This document shows, in pieces, positions 1 to 8,837 of a stretch of DNA of 64,000 nucleotides (within the stretch, counting starts at the first letter, position 1; every line of letters starts with the position of its first letter). Position numbers and translations under genes: made by a program. The notes beneath the pieces were generated by a model. The model was given only the letters and a program-made list of their open reading frames with translations. It was not told the origin of the DNA and searched no databases. Origin of the DNA: Bacillus sp. 123MFChir2 (GTDB lineage: Bacteria > Bacillota > Bacilli > Bacillales > Bacillaceae_G); NCBI RefSeq assembly GCF_000383235.1, contig NZ_KB910931.1, positions 1 to 64,000 of the forward strand. Reading direction: 5' to 3'.

Positions 1-216
1 CAACGAGAAGCGAATTTGTTTTTCCAGCTTATTAATCATTTGTATGAACGAAGTTCAATCATTTTAACATCGAATAAAAACCCAGAAGAATGGAGTCATT
101 TGATGGGGGATCAAGGTATTACAACAGCAATCTTGGATCGTTTATTGCATCGTGTGGAAGTTATCCATATGGATGGAGACAGTTATCGTATGAAGAATAG
201 GCAAAGCTTATTTTAA
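1..216 (+). CDS. IS21-family helper ATPase IstB, C-terminal part
   Basis: The frame is open to the window edge, so the first part of the gene lies outside; 71 residues are visible. The run around residues 20-35 (SSIILTSNKNPEEW) followed by DRLLHRVEVIHMDG and a Ser-Tyr-Arg-Met-Lys tail is the usual end of IstB, the DnaC-like AAA+ protein that assists the IS21 transposase IstA. An IS21-type element therefore enters the window from the left. No clear terminal inverted repeat is visible after the stop, and the next gene begins 13 bp later, so the right end of the element is probably eroded. Confidence 0.85.
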   Translation, partial: QREANLFFQLINHLYERSSIILTSNKNPEEWSHLMGDQGITTAILDRLLHRVEVIHMDGDSYRMKNRQSLF

Positions 217-229
217 GCAGAATTGTAAA

Positions 230-1003
230 ATGAAACTTAGCAGAAAGTGTAAAATTCGTCTTGACGGTTACAGTAGTATTTTTTCAGCTTTCAATGGAAG
301 CGAAATGATTATTGGTCGTAATTATGACATGCTCTTTAATTTGAAAAAAACTACTGAGTCCTCGTTAGTTTGTTTTGAAGATAAAAATAAATATCTAGGT
401 CATTCGGATTGTTTTATTGGAAAAGTTGATGGTATAAATCAATATGGTTTATTTGTCGGAATTACATCAGTTCCTCATGAAGGAATTCAGCCAGGATTGA
501 ATTTTTATTTTGCCGTTAAATACATTTTAGAAAATTGTTGTACTGTAGACCAAGGTATAGAAGTATTGAAAAGTTTTCCAAGTTCGGTTGCCAATAACTA
601 TTTATTAGCGGATCCTTCGGGGAAAATGGCTGTTGTAGAGGTTGCTCCTAACGACTATAATGTACGTTTTCCAACTAATAATTATATCCATTGTACAAAC
701 CATCATGAAAGTACACCAGTATGTGCTAACTGGAATTGGAGCAAATCGAAAGAACGTTTTGAAACACTAGAATTACGTCTTAAAGAAAACATAAATAAAA
801 TAAATCTTTCCGTTGCACAATCAATTATGTCGGAAACGAAAGGACATGTTTGTTTAAATATAAAAGAACATAATTTTGGTACGCTTTTCTCTGTTGTAGC
901 AAATTTAAATACATTAGATGTAAGAAGAGCGGAAGGTCAACCAAATAGAGCAAAATATTTATCAGATAGACGATTAATAGATGCTGTTTTAAAAGAGCGA
1001 TAA
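230..1003 (+). CDS. Ntn-type linear amide C-N hydrolase (C45/choloylglycine hydrolase-like), nucleophile Cys replaced
   Basis: 257 residues resembling the acyl-CoA:6-APA acyltransferase / choloylglycine hydrolase superfamily, Ntn hydrolases that cleave linear amides with an N-terminal Cys freed by self-cleavage. GRNYDM at about residues 30-35 matches the family GRN(x)D motif, and NNYLLADPSG and the HCTNHH segment (about 153-158) also fit. In relatives the nucleophile Cys lies 15 residues before the Gly of GRN; here that residue is Tyr15 (TAC, one transition from the Cys codon TGC). There is no good ribosome binding site, and the frame stays open upstream to 194, inside the IstB end. The protein may therefore be inactive and its 5' end damaged by the IS. 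The family call is fairly sure; loss of activity is inferred. Confidence 0.7.
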   Translation: MKLSRKCKIRLDGYSSIFSAFNGSEMIIGRNYDMLFNLKKTTESSLVCFEDKNKYLGHSDCFIGKVDGINQYGLFVGITSVPHEGIQPGLNFYFAVKYILENCCTVDQGIEVLKSFPSSVANNYLLADPSGKMAVVEVAPNDYNVRFPTNNYIHCTNHHESTPVCANWNWSKSKERFETLELRLKENINKINLSVAQSIMSETKGHVCLNIKEHNFGTLFSVVANLNTLDVRRAEGQPNRAKYLSDRRLIDAVLKER

Positions 1004-1145
1004 GATACTAATTATTAATTTAACCTTATTGATTGTCAGCTTGAATTTTCCTTTGGGTCACCAATGCAAAATAAGATATATAAGATTGGCGTAGGTGATA
1101 GTTTTTTTAAAACATCGTTACCAGTTAACTTTCAGAATAGGGAAT

Positions 1146-1307
1146 ATGGAGCAGATTTTTGGAGAGTTTCAAAATAGGGAGATTGGCAAAGTGAAAATAT
1201 CTGCATTACAAAGAGAGGTTAGAGAGTTTAGTAAAGAGAAAGGTTTTGAGGACGCAACGATTGAAGAAAGAACAATAGTTACAATTGATTTATATAATTT
1301 TAATTGA
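1146..1307 (+). pseudogene. MazG-like nucleotide pyrophosphohydrolase fragment
   Basis: The segment ISALQREVREFSKEKGFEDA followed by TIEERT resembles the N-terminal helix region of MazG-like NTP pyrophosphohydrolases, where the metal-binding EExxD helix should follow. Here the frame instead runs into TIVTIDLYNFN and stops, so the catalytic helices are missing. It is read as a truncated relic, directly followed by a terminator. The assignment rests on a short stretch and is tentative. Confidence 0.4.
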
Positions 1308-1331
1308 CCTCTTACTTGAGGTCTTTTTTTT
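1306..1331 (+). terminator. intrinsic terminator
   Basis: GACCTC (1306-1311) pairs with GAGGTC (1318-1323) across a 6-nt loop and is followed by seven T. It lies at the end of the MazG-like relic. Confidence 0.8.
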
Positions 1332-1344
1332 ACGAACTTTTTAA

Positions 1345-1450
1345 CATATCAATTGTTATGCGATCAGATTTTTTTACACCCTACCACAAGACCGTAAAAA
1401 TACATATTGTGTGGACCTTTTGTGATAGATGCAGATATGTAAAAATGTTA
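1345..1450 (+). promoter_or_regulatory. alr upstream module, copy of the MocR-ddl promoter region
   Basis: 1377-1447 aligns without gaps to 34983-35053, upstream of the MocR regulator and ddl (54 of 71 identical by hand count). Fixed blocks are CACCnTACCAC, TACATAT, TGTGGACCTTTTG, ATAGAT and AAAAATG, at identical spacings. A further block CATATCAA occurs at 1345 and 34954. The perfect 9-bp inverted repeat of the other copy (AGTGGTATG/CATACCACT) is only partly kept here. It probably carries the binding site and promoter through which the MocR protein controls alr. Alternatively it is the surviving 5' end of a lost second copy of that regulator gene. Confidence 0.6.
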
Positions 1451-1700
1451 GCAAGAGGATGACAGAGTTTTATATAAATCCAATTTATTTTTTTACAACT
1501 TGTTTGCTCTTTTTAGTTTTCGCTGCGCATGTGGCAGAAATAGGCCCTGACCGATTATATACATGGCCAGTTGCTCTCGCCCACCGAAAAAGAAAAGGGT
1601 TTTTATGTTAGTTTTTCAATTTGCATCTATATATTTATAAAATATTTAGTTTAATCAACAGTTCGTTGAATGATAATAAATTGCAGGAAGCAAATGTTTT
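1451..1700. other. leader region of alr without a supported gene
   Basis: A 60-codon frame from 1429 to 1611 runs through this stretch but has no ribosome binding site and no family resemblance. Its start coincides with the duplicated upstream module. I read the stretch as untranslated leader or relic DNA. The region 1500-1600 is noticeably more GC-rich than its surroundings. Confidence 0.35.
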
Positions 1701-1723
1701 ATAACATAGGAGGCCAATATACT

Positions 1724-2899
1724 ATGAATTTTAACTATGGAAGACATACTGTTATTGAAATTGATTTAAATGCATTCCAACGTAATTTTCAGCAGTTTCA
1801 ACAAGCCATTCCTCCTGGTACAGCAATTATGACAGCTGTAAAAGCAAATGCCTATGGACATGGGGCAGTTCCAATTGCAAAAGCCGCAATAAATGCGGGT
1901 ACAACTCATTTGGCGGTTGCATTTGTAGATGAAGGAATTGAGCTTAGAGAAGCTGGAATTGAAGTTCCTATTTTAATTTTGGGATATACACCACATGATG
2001 CGATAGCAGATGCAATTATATATGATTTAAGCATGACAGTATATACAATTGGTGATTTGCAGGCTATAGAAAGCGTTGCTTCAAACTTAAATAGGAAAGC
2101 ATGTATCCACATTAGCATTGATACTGGAATGAGTCGAATCGGTTTACAGCTTGAAGAAGTCACAATGTTTTTACAAGCACTAAAGTGTACAAAGTATGTT
2201 CAGGTTGAGGGAATGTACACACATTTCTCTAGTGCAGATGAAAAGGATAAAACCTATACTCTAATGCAACAAACAAATTTCGAGAAAGCTGTTAGCAAAG
2301 CAGAAGAATTACAAGTTCATATTCCATGGATTCATTCTTTTAATAGTGCTGCTACAATTGATATGAGAGAAATAAAAGGCAATATGGTTCGTCTAGGGGT
2401 AGCATTGTATGGGCTGTATCCTTCCAAAGATGTTGATCAACAAGTCATTTCATTACAACCTATTTTGACATTTAAATCAAAAGTTGCACATATAAAAAAA
2501 GTAAAAGAAGGGATGGGAGTTAGCTATGGGGCAACATTCACCGCAACAGGCGAGGAATGGATTGCTACGATCCCAGTTGGATATGCTGATGGATTAAGCA
2601 GGCAGCTCTCCAACAAAGGATTTGTTTTAATAAAGGGTATGAAAGTTCCTATTATTGGACGTATTTGTATGGATCAATTAATGTTGGATGTAACAAAAGC
2701 TATGCCGATACATGTTGGTGATGAGGTAGTTATTTATGGATGCCAAGGCAAGGAATCTCTTTATGTAGATGAGATTGCAGATACATTAGGTACGATTAAC
2801 TATGAGGTTACTTGTATGTTAAGCAGAAGGATACCTCGTATCTATTTAAAAGATGATAAGCCAATTGAAATAATAAACGAACTACGACAAAGTCAATAA
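1724..2899 (+). CDS. alr: alanine racemase
   Basis: 391 residues. PLP-dependent racemisation of L-Ala to D-Ala for peptidoglycan, cytosolic. The PLP lysine is Lys40 in AVKANAYGHG; the second catalytic base is the Tyr of GVSYGATF (about 267); RICMDQ (about 311) is the usual C-terminal domain motif. Length is normal for the family. The start is ATG 1724 because AGGAGG lies at 1708-1713; an upstream in-frame ATG at 1670 has no such site. The gene stands alone, unlike the acpS-linked dal copy of bacilli, so this is probably the second alanine racemase. Upstream DNA resembles that of the MocR-ddl operon at 35 kb, suggesting joint control. Confidence 0.95.
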   Translation: MNFNYGRHTVIEIDLNAFQRNFQQFQQAIPPGTAIMTAVKANAYGHGAVPIAKAAINAGTTHLAVAFVDEGIELREAGIEVPILILGYTPHDAIADAIIYDLSMTVYTIGDLQAIESVASNLNRKACIHISIDTGMSRIGLQLEEVTMFLQALKCTKYVQVEGMYTHFSSADEKDKTYTLMQQTNFEKAVSKAEELQVHIPWIHSFNSAATIDMREIKGNMVRLGVALYGLYPSKDVDQQVISLQPILTFKSKVAHIKKVKEGMGVSYGATFTATGEEWIATIPVGYADGLSRQLSNKGFVLIKGMKVPIIGRICMDQLMLDVTKAMPIHVGDEVVIYGCQGKESLYVDEIADTLGTINYEVTCMLSRRIPRIYLKDDKPIEIINELRQSQ

Positions 2900-2965
2900 T
2901 ACAGATTTTGTTATATTCTTAAAAAAGATATATTAATTCCAAGCAGTCTTAGTAAGAAGTAAGGT

Positions 2966-3168
2966 ATGGAAAGAATTGATCTAACTGATGTAGTACTTGA
3001 AGGTGGAGCCTTTGAACTGGTAATCAATAAGAATTATAACACTTCATAATCATATTATGTAAACTTTTTTCGGAATGAAAAGAGATAAAAGATTAATTAT
3101 TTGGAAAGAAATAGTTTTTACCTTATTATAGTATTAAAAGTGTTAAAAGTATTAAAAATATTAAAAAT
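2966..3168 (+). other. alr-hydrolase spacer with short relic frame and AT-rich direct repeats
   Basis: 2966-3049 reads as a 27-residue frame (MERIDLTDVVLEGGAFELVI then NKNYNTS) without a convincing ribosome binding site; it looks like a gene fragment I cannot assign. 3131-3168 holds four imperfect copies of a TATTAAAA(G/A)T unit just before the next gene, possibly a promoter-proximal repeat. Confidence 0.25.
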
Positions 3169-3182
3169 TCGGAGTGGGTATA

Positions 3183-3998
3183 GTGGAATGTTTAATAGGG
3201 AATGTAAAAGTTCATTATGAAATTTATGGTTCTGGAAAACCAATCATCATGATTCATGGTTTTTCTCCGGATCATAGGCTTATGTCAGGTTGTATGGAAC
3301 CTGTTTTTTCACAAAGAGAAGGCTGGAAACGGATTTATATTGATTTGCCGGGTATGGGAAAAACGAAGGGACACGAAACGATTCAAAACTCAGATGGAAT
3401 GTTAGATCTTGTTTTAAAATTTATAGAAACAATTATTCCAGACGAATCTTTCTTAATTGCAGGCGAATCATATGGTGGTTACATAACTAGAGGAATTATA
3501 TCCAAAAGAAAAGAAAAAATAGACGGCGCAGCATTTATTTGTCCTTTGATTATTCCAGATACAAGTGAGAGGCAGATTCCTCCGCATACGGTTATTTACC
3601 AAGATGAAAAAATTTTATCTCAGTTAAATATTGAGGAACGTGAAAATTTTAGTTCGAATTTTGTTGTGCTTAACGAATATAATTGGCAACGTTATCTTGA
3701 AGAGATTATGTCGGGAATTCAAATAGCAGATGAGGTATTTTTAACAAAAATAAGGGAGCAATATGCTTTTTCATTTGATGTGGATAGCCAAATATCACTG
3801 TATGAAAAACCAAGCCTCTTTTTATTGGGCAAACAGGATTCAGTAACAGGCTATAAAGATGCTTGGAGTTTGCTTGATAAATTTTCTCGGGCTACTTTTG
3901 CGGTTTTAGATAAAGCGGGACATAACTTGCAGATTGAGCAGGATGTTTTATTTCATTCGCTAATAAATGAATGGATAGATAGAGTAGAAGAGAGATAA
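3183..3998 (+). CDS. alpha/beta hydrolase
   Basis: 271 residues with a complete alpha/beta hydrolase layout. The oxyanion motif HGF is at about 25-27, the nucleophile Ser at about 96 in GESYGG, the acid in KQDSV at about 218, and the His in AGHN at about 245. There is no signal peptide, so it is cytosolic. Substrate cannot be inferred. I chose the GTG at 3183 because GGAGTGGG (3171-3178) sits at the right distance; the GTG at 3174 lies within that site. It appears monocistronic. Confidence 0.85.
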   Translation: MECLIGNVKVHYEIYGSGKPIIMIHGFSPDHRLMSGCMEPVFSQREGWKRIYIDLPGMGKTKGHETIQNSDGMLDLVLKFIETIIPDESFLIAGESYGGYITRGIISKRKEKIDGAAFICPLIIPDTSERQIPPHTVIYQDEKILSQLNIEERENFSSNFVVLNEYNWQRYLEEIMSGIQIADEVFLTKIREQYAFSFDVDSQISLYEKPSLFLLGKQDSVTGYKDAWSLLDKFSRATFAVLDKAGHNLQIEQDVLFHSLINEWIDRVEER

Positions 3999-4137
3999 TT
4001 ATAGAAAGCTTTTTGTTTTTACCTTCAGCTTCTATAATACAACCCAATAAATGTTAATATATATTAATTAATGTTAATAAACATTAATATATGTTATGTA
4101 TAATAGATATTTACTTTGCAAAATAAGGGGGAATATT

Positions 4138-4899
4138 ATGACTGAAACAAGTAAATCTTCAGTAATCAATTTGAAAAAAGATGTGAAGTTTTCTATTATA
4201 ATCCCTGCACACAATGAAGAAAAGTACATTAGAAAATGTTTGGATTCAATTGCAAAGGCATCAGAGGCATATAAAGATCAAACCGAAGTCATAGTTGTTT
4301 TAAATCGTTGCACAGATAAAACAGAGGAAATAGCAAAATCTTATAACTGTATTACATTAAAAAATAACGATAAAAACTTATCTAAAATTCGTAATGCAGG
4401 GGCCCAAATAGCTAGTGGAGAAATAATCATTACTATAGACGCTGATACCCAAATGACAGAGTCTATGTTGTCTAATGTAGATAAATATTTAACTTCAGGT
4501 AAATACATTGGCGGTGGGGTAACTGGGAAGTTTGAAAGAATATCTTTAGGAATATTCCTTTCCGCAATGTTAATAATAATCCCCTTACTTTTTAAGTATG
4601 GAGCTATATCTGTAGGGATTTTTTGGTGTTATAGAAAAGACTTTATGGCAATCAACGGATTTAATGAAAACATGCTTATGGCAGAAGATGCAGATTTCGC
4701 TAAACGGTTAAAAGAATGGGGAAAGCAAAATAATAAAAAATTCGGTACAATTAAAAATGGAATGATAACTTCATGCAGAAGATTTGATAAATATGGAGAC
4801 TGGACTTTACTTAAAAATCCCAAAGTAATTTTAGCCTATCTAAAAGGAAATGATAAAAAATACGCCGATAAAACATATTATGATAACCAAGAAAGATAA
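4138..4899 (+). CDS. family 2 glycosyltransferase, membrane-associated
   Basis: 253 residues. The GT-A start FSIIIPAHNEEKYIRKCL (about 20-36) and the DxD-type IDADT at about 100 are typical of GT2 enzymes that use nucleotide sugars; AEDADF (about 182) fits the acceptor-side acidic motif. Two hydrophobic stretches at about 140-170 suggest membrane contact. The start is ATG 4138 behind AAGGGGGAA; an earlier in-frame ATG at 4096 lacks a site. The spacer before it is very AT-rich, with repeated TTAATATA units. The acceptor is unknown; no polysaccharide operon surrounds it. Confidence 0.85.
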   Translation: MTETSKSSVINLKKDVKFSIIIPAHNEEKYIRKCLDSIAKASEAYKDQTEVIVVLNRCTDKTEEIAKSYNCITLKNNDKNLSKIRNAGAQIASGEIIITIDADTQMTESMLSNVDKYLTSGKYIGGGVTGKFERISLGIFLSAMLIIIPLLFKYGAISVGIFWCYRKDFMAINGFNENMLMAEDADFAKRLKEWGKQNNKKFGTIKNGMITSCRRFDKYGDWTLLKNPKVILAYLKGNDKKYADKTYYDNQER

Positions 4900-4957
4900 C
4901 GGTGAAGAATCCTAAACCAATCATCATTAAATGAACTAGTGAAACAAGATAAATAAA

Positions 4958-5013
4958 ATTCAACAAAACTAAAAGAATATAAAATAAATAGGATTCTTTT
5001 AGTTTTGTTGAAT
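4958..5013. repeat. perfect 21-bp inverted repeat
   Basis: 4958-4978 is the exact reverse complement of 4993-5013, with a 14-nt AT-rich loop. It lies 59 bp after the glycosyltransferase stop and may act as its terminator, although no long T-tract follows. A perfect 21-bp stem is unusual for a simple terminator; it could also be a small palindromic repeat. Confidence 0.7.
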
Positions 5014-5218
5014 GTAAACTTTTATGGTTCTGGTGCAAAGATAAAATAAAAGAGAATATAACCCATATATTTCTAGCGGAATTCTATTTTATGCTGTAAG
5101 CTCAAACAATCGATGGATGAATTCTTTCTGGTTTTAAACAGATTGATCCTGTAAATCAATTTGTTCTTTTTTAACCACTACACTACATTTCTTAAAAATT
5201 AATAAAGATGTTTAATCG

Positions 5219-5258
5219 AAATAGCCGATCCTAAAAATATTTAGTGTCGGCTATTTTT
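5219..5258 (+). terminator. terminator-like hairpin
   Basis: AAATAGCCGA (5219-5228) pairs with TCGGCTATTT (5247-5256), continuing into TT. The next coding material starts inside it, which suggests the downstream GNAT gene was joined to this spot by a deletion. Confidence 0.65.
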
Positions 5259-5733
5259 AATTGAAGAATATCTTGATGAGCTTTCAGAACTTTTAATAAA
5301 GGTCGTAGAAGATGGAGCTTCGATTGGATTTTTACCACCAATGGTAAAAATAGATGCAGAGAAGTATTGGGAAACTGTTCTTAGCCCCGAAGTAATATTA
5401 TTTGTTGCTAAATCAAACAATCATATTGTTGGAAGTGTACAGTTACAATTATCGACGAAGCAGAATGGAAGCCATAGAGCTGAAATCGCAAAATTAATGA
5501 CACACCCCAATTATCGACGTAATGGTATTGGTCGTTTACTTATGCAAAGAGCTCAAGAAATAGCAAAACAGAAGAATAGGTCATTATTAGTTCTTGATAC
5601 AAGGGAAGGGGATCCTTCTAATAAACTATATACTTCATTAGGTTATATTCAAGCTGGGCGGATTCCTAACTATGCGAAATCTGAGAATGGTGAATTAGCT
5701 GCTACCATCCTCTACTATAAAAATAACAATTAA
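5245..5733 (+). pseudogene. GNAT acetyltransferase, 5' truncated
   Basis: The frame is open from 5245 and already encodes GNAT sequence (EEYLDELSELLIKVVEDGAS) before the first ATG at 5341. The C-terminal half holds the acetyl-CoA loop as HPNYRRNGIGRLLM (about 59-72 counted from 5341) and a normal end. No start codon with a ribosome binding site precedes the conserved part, and a terminator stem overlaps its 5' edge. The first part of the gene appears lost. A shorter protein from ATG 5341 is possible but would lack beta-1/alpha-1. Confidence 0.7.
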
Positions 5734-5758
5734 TCTTCTGCTTTTGGTACAAAAATAG

Positions 5759-5938
5759 TGCTATTTTATCATGGGTAAATATGACTATTTGACTTCCTCT
5801 AATGCAGCAAAAAAATATTTTGATATGATTGAATCCGATAAAAAAGAATGTATTCCTTTTGAGAAATCAGCTCATTATCCACAATTTGAAGAGAAGGAAA
5901 AGTTTTATAAATGGATGTGTGATACATTTGTGAAATAA
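5759..5938 (+). pseudogene. alpha/beta hydrolase C-terminal fragment
   Basis: Reads CYFIMGKYDYLTSSNAAKKY, then further coding to SAHYPQFEEKEKFYKWM and a stop. This matches the acid (GKYD) and His (SAHYP) regions at the end of prolyl-aminopeptidase-like alpha/beta hydrolases. A stop at 5756 cuts the frame and the nucleophile domain is absent. It is a relic left by deletion. Confidence 0.65.
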
Positions 5939-6207
5939 ATACAATTTACTTGCCGAAAATGTGAACTAGCTTAGGTTTTTATACCGATCTTAACTGCGAA
6001 TATACCACTCCTGCTTTTCAAAAAATATTGCTTTCCTGTCCGTTATGGCATATATCATGACGCAAAAGTATGTTGAAGGATTGACTTTTCATTGTCAGGA
6101 ATAGCATTTTGAACGAGTGGGAATCTACTTATCATGTCAAAACATATTATACTGGGATGATCAATGGTTAGTGATGATGACAAATATATAAAGGAGCTCA
6201 ACTCTCA

Positions 6208-7023
6208 ATGGCAAGAAAATTATTAACACAAAGGTTTCCTTTTTTAGTTCCTATTAGAATCAGACAGCGTAGGCTGTTTAAAAAAGTAAGTGACCGTCTG
6301 GCTGGTCATAAATTTTCAAAAACATTTGAGCAAAAACCATTACCATATAGGATTTATAAACATAAATCTTTGCTTATTAGAAAGTTAGGTGATACAGATT
6401 TGCAGCTACAATATAATAAAATCACCAATTTGAAGCTAGCAATCTGTAAAATAAATCAAGTTGTAATTAAACCGGGAGAAACATTTTCATTTTGGCATCT
6501 TGTTGGGAATTCGAGTGAAAAGGCTGGATATAAAGAGGGAATTATTCTAATGAATGGCGAAGCGATAAAGGGAATAGGCGGAGGTCTTTGTCAGTTAGGT
6601 AATCTTCTCTACTGGATGTTTCTTCATTCGGAGTTGGAAACTGTGGAAAGATATCGTCATAGTTTCAATCCATTTCCTGACTATGGACGTGTGATTCCAT
6701 TTGGTACAGGCGCCACTTTGATGAATGGTATTATTGATCTCAAATTAAGAAACAATTCAAATATTACATATCAAGTCAATTTACATCTTGACGAGGAATA
6801 CATCTACGGCGAAATTAAAGCATCTCAGTATCCTCCATATAAGTATTCTATCGTTGAAGAAGATCATTGTTTTGTAAAAAAAGTAGATGGACAAGTATAC
6901 AGACAAAATAAAATATATAAAAAAATAGTTGATCGTGCCACAGGTAACTTAGTTGGCAAAGAACTAGTCATGGAAAATGATTGCTTAGTAAAATATGAAG
7001 TAGAAGACGATTATTATTATTGA
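6208..7023 (+). CDS. VanW-family protein
   Basis: 271 residues. The VanW domain spans about 85-200, with KPGETFSFWHLVG, the Gly-rich IKGIGGGLCQLGNLLYWM and GTGATLMNGIIDLKL. VanW is an accessory protein of unknown biochemical role first seen in vanB-type vancomycin-resistance clusters, and many bacilli carry chromosomal homologues unrelated to resistance. No vanH/A/X genes are here, so no resistance is implied. The start is ATG 6208 with AAAGGAG 17 bp upstream. It stands alone with its own terminator. Confidence 0.85.
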   Translation: MARKLLTQRFPFLVPIRIRQRRLFKKVSDRLAGHKFSKTFEQKPLPYRIYKHKSLLIRKLGDTDLQLQYNKITNLKLAICKINQVVIKPGETFSFWHLVGNSSEKAGYKEGIILMNGEAIKGIGGGLCQLGNLLYWMFLHSELETVERYRHSFNPFPDYGRVIPFGTGATLMNGIIDLKLRNNSNITYQVNLHLDEEYIYGEIKASQYPPYKYSIVEEDHCFVKKVDGQVYRQNKIYKKIVDRATGNLVGKELVMENDCLVKYEVEDDYYY

Positions 7024-7055
7024 AGAGCTTTAGGTAAGTGCTTGATCAATAAATG

Positions 7056-7086
7056 AAGCATCTATGATGGTTAGGTGCTTTTTTTG
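7056..7086 (+). terminator. intrinsic terminator of the VanW gene
   Basis: AAGCATCT (7056-7063) pairs (one G-U) with AGGTGCTT (7073-7080), followed by TTTTT. Confidence 0.75.
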
Positions 7087-7258
7087 TTATGTAGAATTTA
7101 CACAACAAATGTGGAGTTTAATAAGATAAACAAATGAATAGATGACCTTACAATAATGTAAGACATCTGTAAGGAAAATGAATTTTTACAATGAAATAAT
7201 AGAGTTAAACTAGAAATATAGCAATTAACTAAAAAGTAGAGTGATAAGGAGTGAGCAC

Positions 7259-7351
7259 ATGATCTGGTTAACATTAATCATCGCATACGGAATGTTTTTA
7301 TTGTATTGTGTTCGCACAGCTGAAGAAATAAACGAGTCTCTAGTATTATGA
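7259..7351 (+). CDS. 30-residue membrane microprotein
   Basis: ATG 7259 follows AAGGAG at a proper distance. The product starts MIWLTLIIAYGMFLLYCVRT and ends AEEINESLVL: one hydrophobic helix and a short acidic tail. An intrinsic terminator follows at 7411, so the unit has a ribosome binding site, frame and end. I do not recognise a family; function unknown. Confidence 0.55.
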   Translation: MIWLTLIIAYGMFLLYCVRTAEEINESLVL

Positions 7352-7410
7352 TGGTAAAAATAATATAATAATATCTCATTTGATAGATTAAAGACTTTGT
7401 ATTTTGTTAA

Positions 7411-7441
7411 CCTCAATTTGATATTAAATTGAGGTGTTTTT
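7411..7441 (+). terminator. intrinsic terminator
   Basis: CCTCAATTT (7411-7419) pairs with AAATTGAGG (7426-7434), then TGTTTTT. It ends the small membrane-protein unit. Confidence 0.8.
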
Positions 7442-7527
7442 AATGACAATATTTTTTCACAAAGGAAATACCGTAATGTGGAGTTAAAACATTGTACTTT
7501 CTAGTGGAGTAAAATTCAGTTTCATTT

Positions 7528-8130
7528 CTACAACTTTCCCTGTTTCCACTCTTTATCATGAATATCTAATCCTTCTTGACCAAAGAAATGGAGAATAAAT
7601 TCTTTTTCATCGCTATCAGTTTTTCTAGCTAGTTTAAATTCCTCCGCACTTACCTTTTTTCCAGAACGTAAATAATGAATTTCTATAAAGTTTTCAACTG
7701 CAGATTCGAAATTTCCATTGTACCATTTGTTCAGAATAGATTCATATTTTGCTCTTTCATCATTATTGATAACATGTAAGTTGTTTTTTAAGTATTGAAT
7801 GTTTTCTTTGGTCATTTGAATTCGCCCTACATCACGAGTACCACGAACATGAAGATTATTTTCATTGAATGTGAGTTTTTGGAAAGACATATGTATCATC
7901 ATGTCATTTATAATTTGCTCGTCTTTGATTTCTCCAATAGCCTGAGCTGCTTTAGATAAATCATCACTACTAACTACATAACTATCTTGTTGTTGCTTTT
8001 GAATGGCTTGAACTTTCGGTTTTTCTTGAACCTTTTTTTCGGTTTTTTTATCATTACACGTTAGAGTTATGTATGTTCCTAATGATAAAGTTACTAAAAC
8101 AATTACACTATAAGTAATTCTCTTTTTCAT
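7528..8130 (-). CDS. DUF6241 protein, membrane-anchored
   Basis: 200 residues. An N-terminal hydrophobic segment (about 5-22) is followed by a Lys/Gln-rich linker, then a domain with MMIHMSFQKL, RIQMTKENIQYL and ILNKWYNGNFESAVENF that I recognise as DUF6241 of Bacillus; its role is unknown. Probably exported and held in the membrane. The start is ATG at 8130, preceded by GTAGGAGG; the longer frame to 8226 has no such site. No operon partner. Confidence 0.75.
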   Translation of the reverse strand: MKKRITYSVIVLVTLSLGTYITLTCNDKKTEKKVQEKPKVQAIQKQQQDSYVVSSDDLSKAAQAIGEIKDEQIINDMMIHMSFQKLTFNENNLHVRGTRDVGRIQMTKENIQYLKNNLHVINNDERAKYESILNKWYNGNFESAVENFIEIHYLRSGKKVSAEEFKLARKTDSDEKEFILHFFGQEGLDIHDKEWKQGKL

Positions 8131-8274
8131 TATAAATCCTCCTACAAATATTGTTTTCTTACTTTCATATGATGAAGGCCGGCTAATCCTAATTTGATTA
8201 ACTACATCTTTTTCGAATTCTTTCACTAAGATTTAGGATAATTTATTAAACCTTAGTAATTTTTAAGCGGGTGT

Positions 8275-8715
8275 TTAGTCCGTATTAATTCGTAAATTTG
8301 TTTGAATCGGTGAAAAAATAAAATGTGTAACAGTATGTGCAATCGGATTTACATCATCAATGAATTCCTCCGCTTTGGCGAAATTTTCAAATTGCATTTT
8401 TAACATATAACAAGCATTTCCTGCTATACGATAACAAAATTCTACGTTTGGAAGTTTCTCTATATAATTTTTAAATGATTTATAATCTCCGTTTTTAACG
8501 GTTGCTTCTATTATACACTGGATTGGCAACCCTAATTTTTCATAATCAATTTCTAAGGTATATCTTTTAATTATTCCAAATGACTCCATTTGTCTTACGC
8601 GTTCAGTTACGGATGGCGAGGATAAATTAATTCTTCTTCCAATTTCACTCATTGATAACCGACTATTTTTATGTAATTCATCTATTATTTTTTTATCAAT
8701 ATTATCTATTTTCAT
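8275..8715 (-). CDS. Lrp/AsnC-family transcriptional regulator
   Basis: 146 residues. The N-terminal winged HTH (about 1-55) contains SMSEIGRRINLSSPSVTERV; the C-terminal RAM ligand domain runs from about 65. It is divergent from the AhpD-like gene at 8838 across a 122-bp spacer, so it probably controls that gene and itself. The effector (an amino acid in most members) cannot be told from sequence. Confidence 0.9.
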   Translation of the reverse strand: MKIDNIDKKIIDELHKNSRLSMSEIGRRINLSSPSVTERVRQMESFGIIKRYTLEIDYEKLGLPIQCIIEATVKNGDYKSFKNYIEKLPNVEFCYRIAGNACYMLKMQFENFAKAEEFIDDVNPIAHTVTHFIFSPIQTNLRINTD

Positions 8716-8837
8716 TTTTTAAAATAAATCCTCTTTTTTTGTTAATTATTTAACGTGTTTTTCGTTAATTCGTTCTTGTTTTAATGTAATTTAACGGTTT
8801 TATTTTCTATTATTAATATAACAAGGGGGAAGTTTAA

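Noticed and set aside
1429-1611. 60-codon frame before alr
   Set aside because: No ribosome binding site or family; its start lies inside the duplicated regulatory module.
3131-3168. Short AT-rich repeats considered as CRISPR-like or origin iterons
   Set aside because: Units are under 12 bp, without spacers, replication gene or cas genes.
6208-7023. VanW as part of a vancomycin-resistance cluster
   Set aside because: No vanH, vanA/B, vanX or vanS/R nearby, and ddl here has D-Ala:D-Ala-type residues.
7225-7449. 74-codon minus-strand frame opposite the small membrane gene
   Set aside because: Reads through a terminator palindrome and lacks start signals; the plus-strand gene has a good site.
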